Positions 5,846-10,994 of a DNA stretch of 10,994 nt are shown here, one piece after another. Both the position numbers and the translations under genes were made by a program. Within the stretch, counting starts at the first letter, position 1. Each line of letters begins with the position of its first letter. This DNA is from Nitrospinota bacterium (lineage in GTDB: Bacteria; Tectomicrobia; Entotheonellia; J063), in NCBI GenBank assembly GCA_003696125.1, contig RFHZ01000419.1, positions 1 through 10,994 of the forward strand, given 5' to 3'. Below the pieces are notes generated by a model. That model had not been told where the DNA came from. It saw only the letters and a list, made by a program, of their open reading frames with translations, and searched no databases.

Positions 5846-7733
5846 GCAACAGCTCCTTTTCTGGATAGGGAATAAGCGGAATAACAGGGGAAATGCCTTC
5901 GACCGGCAGGGTAATGATGAAGGTGGCTCCCTGTTGCGGGGCACTCTCTACCCTGATTTTCCCTCCATGACTATGAATAATCGAGTGCGCGATGAACAGG
6001 CCGAGTCCGGTCCCTTTCTCCTTGCGGGTGAAGAAGGGTTCAAAGATCTTGCCCCGGTCTTCAGGGGCGATCCCCGGCCCGGTATCCCGGAAAGTAACCT
6101 GTACCCCATCCTCTGTGCAGCAGGTGGAGAGATAAAGGGTTCCACCACCTGACTCCATGGCCTGGATGGCGTTGAGGGCAATGTTGAGCCAGACCTGTCT
6201 GAGCTGGGATTCATCTCCCCGGATAAGGGGGAGGTGGGGATCGAGGTTTTCCAGAATCTGGATCTGGTTGGCCTGCGCTTCATAGGTGAGCAGGGAGATG
6301 GTATCCCGCAAGGCCCGGTTCAGATCGATGAAGTCGGAAGAGGGACGGGGTTTGCGGGAGAGGATACGGAGCTTCTCCGTGGTCTCCTTGCAACGCTGGA
6401 TTTCGGTCAGGATCAGTTGCAGGTACTCTTCCAGTTCCGTATCCAGCCTGCGCTCTGGCGGCAAGAGCTTCCAGCGTCGCTGCAACCCTTCGATACAGGT
6501 GGTGACCGAGGCGAGCGGGTTGTTGATCTCATGCGCAATACCAGAGGCGAGCACACCGAGGGAGGCCAGCCTTTCCGCATGGCTGAGACCGGCCTCTAAG
6601 TGCTTGCGGGCCGTGATATCCCGCCACACCTCTACCACCTGGAAGACCTCCCCCCGTTCGTTAAAGAGGGGAGAGGAGAAGATCTCCACGTAGCGCTCCT
6701 CTCCGTCAGCAAAACGGAGCAGGGAGACGGTGGTGTGCGGTTTTCCCTGCTGGAAGGTCTCTTCCACCGCGTTCAGGTTTCCCTGTCCCCCAAAGACGAT
6801 CGAGTGCACGGTCTGGGAAGGGGCAGAGAACTGGGTACGATAGGCACGATTGGCCAGCACCAGGTGGTGGTCTCTGTCCAGCACCACGATGCCGTCGGAG
6901 ATGCTGTTGATCAGGTTCTCCAGGTAGTCTTTGTGCTGTTGCACCTTCTGCATCGACTCTTCCAGGTTGTGTGTCATCTGGTTGAAGGCTTCGGCCAGTT
7001 GGGCGATCTCATCTTTGCCCTGCACCGGGATCGCTTCGTGCAGGTGGCCCTGGCCGATCAGGCGGCTCTTCTCCACGAAGATCTTCAGCTTTTTCAGCAC
7101 CACCTTGTTCAACAGGATACTGGCCACCAGGATGATGGAAGAGACCATGGTCACCATCCAGAGCACCATCTCCTGCAGGTTGGAACGCAGGTGCTTTTCG
7201 ATGGAGGCGAGGGAGAAGTCCATGAGGAGCACCCCGTTGATCCGCTGCCCCGGGTCATGACAGGTATAGCAGGGGGGCTTGTTGTAGATCGGGGTCATGG
7301 TGCGAAAGACCCGCTTCCCCCCTGGGGTGGTGATGATGGCCACATTCTCCCGCTGCTCCGGTGGGAAACGATGGCAGACCTGGCAGTTGGGATCGCCCCG
7401 GTTCAGCGCTTTCCCCCGCAACTCAGGCTCTGGGGTGATCCGGATGACCGCATGCGGGTCGAGGATACGCACACTCTCCACCCCTTGCTGCTGGGAGAGC
7501 TCCTTGACGATCTCGATGAGGAGTCGCAGGTCATGAGAGAGCATCGCATATTCGAGACTGCTCTCGATCAGCCGGCTCAGCTCGGTGGTAGAGTCCTTTA
7601 GGCTGCGGAACAACTGCCCACGATGCAGGTTATATAGAAAGTAAAAGAAGAGCAGGGTCAGCAAGCACACGGTGAGGACGATCCCTCCAATGACCTTCAC
7701 CTTGAGGGTTTGCATCTTTCTTAAGACCTGCAC
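5811..7733 (-). CDS. Histidine kinase with a periplasmic di-heme c sensor region
   Basis: A 640-aa membrane sensor kinase. Numbered from the chosen start: TM1 at about 14-34, a periplasmic region of about 155 residues, TM2 at about 189-209, HAMP (about 210-266), PAS (about 270-380), a HisKA box GIAHEINNPLAS with His401, and an HATPase domain with N box (NIALNAIQAM), DTGPGI and GTGLGLFIAHS. The periplasmic region carries two CXXCH motifs (CQVCH at 117-121, CYTCH at 155-159), so it probably binds two c-type hemes and senses redox state or a gas such as O2 or NO. I chose the GTG at 7731-7733, which has AGGAG eight bases upstream. Alternatives are ATG 7776-7778 or TTG 7788-7790 (no ribosome site) and ATG 7713-7715 (weak one). 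It overlaps its regulator gene. Confidence 0.93.
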   Translation of the reverse strand: MQVLRKMQTLKVKVIGGIVLTVCLLTLLFFYFLYNLHRGQLFRSLKDSTTELSRLIESSLEYAMLSHDLRLLIEIVKELSQQQGVESVRILDPHAVIRITPEPELRGKALNRGDPNCQVCHRFPPEQRENVAIITTPGGKRVFRTMTPIYNKPPCYTCHDPGQRINGVLLMDFSLASIEKHLRSNLQEMVLWMVTMVSSIILVASILLNKVVLKKLKIFVEKSRLIGQGHLHEAIPVQGKDEIAQLAEAFNQMTHNLEESMQKVQQHKDYLENLINSISDGIVVLDRDHHLVLANRAYRTQFSAPSQTVHSIVFGGQGNLNAVEETFQQGKPHTTVSLLRFADGEERYVEIFSSPLFNERGEVFQVVEVWRDITARKHLEAGLSHAERLASLGVLASGIAHEINNPLASVTTCIEGLQRRWKLLPPERRLDTELEEYLQLILTEIQRCKETTEKLRILSRKPRPSSDFIDLNRALRDTISLLTYEAQANQIQILENLDPHLPLIRGDESQLRQVWLNIALNAIQAMESGGGTLYLSTCCTEDGVQVTFRDTGPGIAPEDRGKIFEPFFTRKEKGTGLGLFIAHSIIHSHGGKIRVESAPQQGATFIITLPVEGISPVIPLIPYPEKELLHDTEDRGVDRR

Positions 7734-7741
7734 ACCTCGTT

Positions 7742-7746
7742 CTCCT
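7742..7746 (-). promoter_or_regulatory. Ribosome binding site favouring a GTG start for the kinase
   Basis: AGGAG on the minus strand, eight bases before the GTG at 7731-7733. The other in-frame starts lack a comparable site, so the true N-terminus is probably shorter than the longest open frame. Confidence 0.6.
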
Positions 7747-7833
7747 ACCCCTGGGCTGGCCGTCTCCAGCCTTTCCATCTCAGCGAACAATCCAGGAGGA
7801 AATACCCCTCCTTACTTATTATATAACAGATCG

Positions 7834-7849
7834 GGCAATTTTTATGCCA
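7834..7849 (-). promoter_or_regulatory. Sigma-54 promoter of the kinase-regulator operon
   Basis: Minus-strand TGGCATAAAAATTGCC has GG-N10-GC spacing and matches the -24/-12 consensus at TGGCA and TTGC. The predicted start is near 7823, about 90 nt before the kinase GTG. The operon encodes a sigma-54 activator, so autoactivation is likely. Confidence 0.8.
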
Positions 7850-7867
7850 GGGGAAAGAAGAAAGGGA

Positions 7868-7883
7868 TGGCATATTTTTTGCT
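7868..7883 (+). promoter_or_regulatory. Sigma-54 promoter of block B
   Basis: TGGCATATTTTTTGCT has exact GG-N10-GC spacing and matches TGGCA and TTGCT fully, the best of the three sites. Predicted start near 7894. It is divergent from the kinase promoter, with only 18 purine-rich bases (7850-7867) between the two -24 elements. Confidence 0.85.
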
Positions 7884-8141
7884 CTACACTGTAGAAGGAT
7901 AGATCCTACCCCCTCACTCTGTGATCTGCAGAAGATTTTTGACCGGCAAGGAGCCGAGAAGTCTGGAAGAACCCGGGGTTTCAGCGGCTGTATGGCTTCT
8001 GCCTGCAGGGAGGTGGTGTGCACAGGCGAGACATTTTGTCACCTCGGAGTGACAGAATGCCTCGTTGCTGGTGCAGGCCACTCCAGTCGGAGAAAACAGG
8101 AAGTTTGGGACGCTAGCATGAGGAGGTAAAGGAGAAGATTG
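7884..8141 (+). other. Long leader of block B without a gene
   Basis: About 245 nt lie between the predicted start of transcription and the octaheme cytochrome ATG. I see no convincing small gene here on either strand. Near the 5' end are two mutually exclusive short hairpins: CTAC-ACT-GTAG (7884-7894) and GTAG-AA-GGAT-AG-ATCCTAC (7891-7909). GCCTG/CAGGC arms lie around 8001-8027, and the large inverted repeat at 8032-8059 falls inside the leader. No known riboswitch was recognised. Confidence 0.5.
8032..8059. promoter_or_regulatory. Large inverted repeat, candidate binding site of the NtrC-type regulator
   Basis: CATTTTGTCAC - CTCGGA - GTGACAGAATG: two 11-base arms with one mismatch around a six-base centre. 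It is about 197 bp upstream of the kinase promoter's -24 element and about 155 bp downstream of the block B promoter, so one site could serve both. The left-arm ten-mer recurs exactly at 4386-4395. No T run follows, so it is not an ordinary terminator. Confidence 0.65.
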
Positions 8142-8984
8142 ATGGAAAAATTCCTACAGCTTTGGCAACGGGTACCAGAACCCCTGACCCGGCCGGCAGC
8201 CGTCTTTATCGTGGCCATCATCATCGCTATCGGCATCATCCTCTCTTTCCGGCGCAAGCTTCCCGACGCCGTCGTCCGCCTGGCCATTGTGGCCGTGATC
8301 CTGATCGGGGTGGTGCTCTTCATCCGCATCCATGTCATCCCACCCGCGTTGAAAGAGACCGGATTTCAGAGGGCCTCGGCTATTGCGCGAGAGATCTCCA
8401 AGAACCTCAAGTATGCCGGGGCAGACACCTGCACGGAGTGTCATGAGGAAGAGTACCAGACCAAGAGGGAAGGGCATCACCGGAACCTCTCCTGTGAGAC
8501 CTGTCATGGCCCGGCCCAGGCACATGCCGACGACCCTTCTGAGACCAGGCCACCGGCACCACGCGAGAGGAAGTTCTGTCCCTTATGCCATACCTATAAT
8601 CCATCCAGGCCCACCGGCTTTCCCCAGATCAACCCCCGCACCCATAATCCCCTGGAGCCGTGCATAACCTGTCACAGCCCCCATGACCCGGAGCCCCCGG
8701 AGGTGCCCCGCGCCTGCGAGGCCTGCCATGCCGAAATCGTCCGCACCAAGGCGGTTTCTCCCCATGCTCCCTTGGAGTGTACCACCTGTCACACCGTTCC
8801 TGATGAACATAAGGTGACCCCCCGGAGTGTACGACCGAGCAAACCGGAGCAGAGGGAGTTCTGCGGGAAGTGTCACCGGGTGGGGACACAGGATGGGGAG
8901 ATTCCCAAGATAGACCTGGCCACCCATGGAGAACGGTATCTCTGTTGGCAATGTCATTATCCACATATGCCGGAGGCGAGATAA
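8142..8984 (+). CDS. Octaheme cytochrome c with two N-terminal membrane helices
   Basis: A 280-aa multiheme cytochrome. Two hydrophobic segments (about 18-36 and 43-62) precede a hydrophilic domain with eight CXXCH motifs at C97, C118, C146, C174, C192, C213, C241 and C268. Additional histidines (GHH, THNP, SPHDP, SPHAP, YPHMP) can serve as distal ligands. With two helices and a short loop, the hemes should face the same side as the N-terminus; periplasmic is required for heme attachment. I chose the ATG at 8142-8144, with AAGGAG seven bases upstream (8129-8134); a TTG one codon earlier is also in frame. The stop overlaps the next ATG (TAATG). The cytochrome - FeS - NrfD order recalls Geobacter Cbc-type (CbcSTU) and Nrf modules, so it probably exchanges electrons between the quinone-linked membrane unit and periplasmic carriers. 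Confidence 0.93.
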   Translation: MEKFLQLWQRVPEPLTRPAAVFIVAIIIAIGIILSFRRKLPDAVVRLAIVAVILIGVVLFIRIHVIPPALKETGFQRASAIAREISKNLKYAGADTCTECHEEEYQTKREGHHRNLSCETCHGPAQAHADDPSETRPPAPRERKFCPLCHTYNPSRPTGFPQINPRTHNPLEPCITCHSPHDPEPPEVPRACEACHAEIVRTKAVSPHAPLECTTCHTVPDEHKVTPRSVRPSKPEQREFCGKCHRVGTQDGEIPKIDLATHGERYLCWQCHYPHMPEAR

Positions 8985-9781
8985 TGGAGAGACGAGGATT
9001 TCTAAAGCAGTTCATCTTCCTGATCGGAGCGATCGGAGGGGTCTTCAAGGGTGTATCGGTTACGGCCAGAGCCACCACCGAATCTACCGGGCAGGACTAT
9101 GACACCCGCGAGTACTATGCGCGGGCCGGGGTCGAGTATGATCCCAAGGAGCACTACTATGGGATGGGGGTTGAGGTGGATAAGTGCATCGGGTGTGGGC
9201 GCTGTGTGGTGGCCTGTAAAACGGAGAACGAGGTACCAGAGGAGCCCTTCTTCTTCCGCACCTGGGTGGAGAGATACGTGATCAAGACCGATGGGGAGGT
9301 CGTGGTCGAGAGCATCGATGGCGGGACCAAGACCTTAGAACAGGGGGTTCCCGAGGAGAAGGAACTGCTGCGGAGCTTCTTCGTTCCCAAGCTGTGTAAC
9401 CAGTGCGACAACCCCCCCTGCGTGCAGGTCTGCCCGGTAGGGGCCACCTTTCAGACCGAGGATGGAGTGGTCCTGGTGGATAGTGATCGGTGCATCGGTT
9501 GCCGGTACTGCATTCAGGCCTGCCCTTACGGGGCGCGCTATCTGCACCCGGTGACCCGGACCGCGGATAAATGTACCTTCTGCTATCACCGCATCGTGCG
9601 CGGGTTGCTCCCGGCCTGTGTGGAGGTCTGTCCCACCCAGGCCAGGATCTTTGGGGATTTAAAGAGCCAGGCCAGTCCCCTGGTCCGGTTCCGCCGCATG
9701 CATAAACTGCATGTGCTCAAACCCTTTCTCAACACGGAGCCCAAGGTCTTTTATAGCAATCTAGATGGAGAGGTGAGATGA
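8984..9781 (+). CDS. Tat-exported four-cluster ferredoxin subunit (NrfC/DsrO type)
   Basis: A 265-aa protein starting MERRGFLKQFIFLIGAIGGV, a twin-arginine signal (RRGFLK) with a hydrophobic core, so it is exported folded. Cysteines group as C68/71/74/78, C138/141/146/150, C170/173/176/180 and C197/200/212/216, giving four 4Fe-4S sites. The start ATG at 8984-8986 overlaps the cytochrome stop, with GGAGG seven bases upstream. An open frame continues upstream to 8870, but that part lies over the cytochrome gene. Unlike the block A ferredoxin it carries its own Tat signal, which fits the absence of a MopB partner in the visible part of block B and the DsrO/NrfC pattern. It should relay electrons between the octaheme cytochrome and the NrfD-like subunit. 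Confidence 0.94.
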   Translation: MERRGFLKQFIFLIGAIGGVFKGVSVTARATTESTGQDYDTREYYARAGVEYDPKEHYYGMGVEVDKCIGCGRCVVACKTENEVPEEPFFFRTWVERYVIKTDGEVVVESIDGGTKTLEQGVPEEKELLRSFFVPKLCNQCDNPPCVQVCPVGATFQTEDGVVLVDSDRCIGCRYCIQACPYGARYLHPVTRTADKCTFCYHRIVRGLLPACVEVCPTQARIFGDLKSQASPLVRFRRMHKLHVLKPFLNTEPKVFYSNLDGEVR

Positions 9782-10994
9782 ATGCAGAAACCACGGCGAG
9801 ACTCTACGAGCTGCTGGAACAGGTTACCGGTTATATCTACCCGAACGAAATAGAGATTCACTGGTCGATCCTGATCGTGGTCTACCCCTACGTCACAGGG
9901 CTGGTGGCCGGAGCCTTTATCCTGGCCTCCCTGGTCAAGGTATTTAACGTGAAGGAGGTGGAACCCGCTTACCGGCTCTCCCTGCTGACCGCGTTGGCCT
10001 TCCTGCTGGTGGCCCCTTTCCCCCTGTTGCTCCACCTGGGCCGACCGGAGCGGTCGTTTGAGATCTTCCTGACCCCCAACCTGCGCTCGGCCATGGCCAT
10101 GTTCGGCTTTGTTTACGCCTGGTACCTGATGGTGGTGCTCTTGCTGGAGATCTGGTTTGAGTACCGCCGCGACCTGGTCTTATGGGCGGCAAAAGAGCGG
10201 TTCCCCATGCGCTGGATTCACCGGCTCCTGGCCCTCTTTTCCAAAGATGTCAGTACCGAGGCGGTGAATTTCGACAAAAAGGCGGTAAAGGCCATCACCA
10301 TCATCGGTATCCCTTCCGCCTTCCTCCTGCACGGGTATGTCGGATTCATCTTCGGCTCGGTGAAGGCCAACCCCTGGTGGAGTAGCGTGCTGATGCCCAT
10401 CGTCTTCCTCTTCTCCGCCATCGTTTCCGGCATTGCCCTGGTCATCCTCCTCTACATGGTCATCAAGCCGCTACGCGGGGAGCCGATAGACATGAAGTGT
10501 CTCGACCGCATGGCCTCTTTCCTCTTCTATGCGGTCATCGTCGACTTCTCCCTGGAGGCGCTGGATTTCATCCACCGGCTGTACGAGAGTGAGGAATCGA
10601 TAAAGATCTTATCCGAGCTGGTCATCAACAAGCTCCTGGTCAGCCTGGTCGTTATCCAGCTCCTCCTGGGGATGATCCTCCCCCTGGGAATCATGGCGAG
10701 CATCAAACTGTTCAATTTCAATGAGGAGCTGAGGCGACTCTTCTACTTCGTCTCCGTGATCCTGATCCAGGTGGGCATCTTCACCACCCGCTGGAACGTG
10801 GTCATCGGTGGCCAGTTGTTCTCCAAGAGTTTTCGAGGACTGACCACCTATAAGATGGAACTGGTAGGCATCGAGGGACTCCTGGTCAGCATCGCCCTCC
10901 TGATCTTACCCTTTATCATTCTAACCATTCTCTTAAAGATCCTCCCCCCCTGGGAACCGGCCTGGGAGAGCCCGAAGAAGGGGATAGGAGAGGA
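9778..10994 (+). CDS. NrfD/PsrC/DsrP-like integral membrane subunit (3' end outside window)
   Basis: An open frame of at least 405 codons with no stop before the window edge. It starts at the ATG overlapping the ferredoxin stop (ATGA, 9778-9781), with GGAG upstream. The protein begins MNAETTARLYELLEQVTGYI and has about nine visible hydrophobic segments. Signature stretches such as LLLHLGRPER after helix 2 and RWNVVIGGQ...SFRGL near the end are typical of NrfD-family subunits (NrfD, PsrC, DsrP, HybB), which bind quinone and anchor the FeS subunit. It would oxidise menaquinol or reduce menaquinone in exchange with the two preceding proteins. The direction of electron flow, and whether a further subunit follows, cannot be told from this window. 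Confidence 0.94.
   Translation, partial: MNAETTARLYELLEQVTGYIYPNEIEIHWSILIVVYPYVTGLVAGAFILASLVKVFNVKEVEPAYRLSLLTALAFLLVAPFPLLLHLGRPERSFEIFLTPNLRSAMAMFGFVYAWYLMVVLLLEIWFEYRRDLVLWAAKERFPMRWIHRLLALFSKDVSTEAVNFDKKAVKAITIIGIPSAFLLHGYVGFIFGSVKANPWWSSVLMPIVFLFSAIVSGIALVILLYMVIKPLRGEPIDMKCLDRMASFLFYAVIVDFSLEALDFIHRLYESEESIKILSELVINKLLVSLVVIQLLLGMILPLGIMASIKLFNFNEELRRLFYFVSVILIQVGIFTTRWNVVIGGQLFSKSFRGLTTYKMELVGIEGLLVSIALLILPFIILTILLKILPPWEPAWESPKKGIGE

Noticed and set aside
5846-5944. 33-residue N-terminal extension of the NtrC-type regulator
   Set aside because: The extension reads the kinase gene in another frame. The receiver domain starts right after the ATG at 5843-5845, which has a strong ribosome site.
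6600-7601. Plus-strand open frame of 333 codons opposite the histidine kinase
   Set aside because: The minus-strand kinase has all catalytic motifs; this frame is His/Val/Leu-rich with no domain signature.
7745-8023. Minus-strand open frame of 92 codons in the divergent intergenic region
   Set aside because: It crosses both sigma-54 promoters, overlaps the kinase N-terminus in another frame and has no domain signature.
1-10994. tRNA, rRNA, CRISPR array, insertion sequence or phage genes
   Set aside because: No repeat-spacer pattern, transposase or integrase-like protein, or RNA gene signature was seen on either strand.

Overview
The window holds two divergent respiratory gene blocks and, between them, a two-component system that appears to control both. 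Every protein-coding region falls into a familiar redox or regulatory family. There are no RNA genes, insertion sequences or CRISPR arrays. The multiheme cytochromes c, two NrfD-type complexes, Tat-exported redox subunits, a heme-c histidine kinase and sigma-54 promoters suggest an anaerobic bacterium with an energised periplasm, for example from the Desulfobacterota, Thermodesulfobacteria or Nitrospirota. That placement is inference from gene content and moderately high GC; I cannot name a genus.

Block A (about 4281 down to 1, minus strand) starts at a sigma-54-type promoter (4266-4281). It encodes a degenerate receiver protein, a membrane-anchored pentaheme cytochrome c, a Tat-exported molybdopterin oxidoreductase, a 16-cysteine ferredoxin subunit and the first 37 residues of an NrfD-like membrane subunit cut by the window edge. 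The order cytochrome - MopB - FeS - NrfD is that of the Qrc menaquinone reductase and resembles the core of alternative complex III. The MopB subunit keeps a four-cysteine cluster motif and a cysteine where Psr/Phs-type enzymes bind molybdenum, so it may be a true catalyst.

The regulatory block (about 7849 down to 4499, minus strand) has its own sigma-54-type promoter (7834-7849). It encodes a histidine kinase with two CXXCH heme-attachment motifs in its periplasmic sensor region and, overlapping it by 35 bases, an NtrC-family sigma-54 activator with intact D55, Walker A, GAFTGA and Fis-type HTH.

Block B (7868 to the right edge, plus strand) starts at a third sigma-54-type promoter (7868-7883), back to back with the kinase promoter and 18 bp away. 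After a leader of roughly 245 nt come a two-TM octaheme cytochrome c, a Tat-signal ferredoxin subunit and an NrfD/PsrC-type quinone-interacting membrane protein running off the window. The three genes overlap as TAATG and ATGA.

The regulatory regions share a motif, CATT-N-TG-W-CA. Two copies form an 11-bp-arm inverted repeat at 8032-8059, and two copies lie upstream of the block A promoter (4386-4395, 4474-4483). The simplest reading is a closed circuit: a periplasmic heme-c sensor reads redox state or a gas, phosphorylates the NtrC-type regulator, and this activates sigma-54 transcription of both quinone-linked complexes and of its own operon. The circuit is inferred; the promoters, motifs and domains are visible in the sequence.
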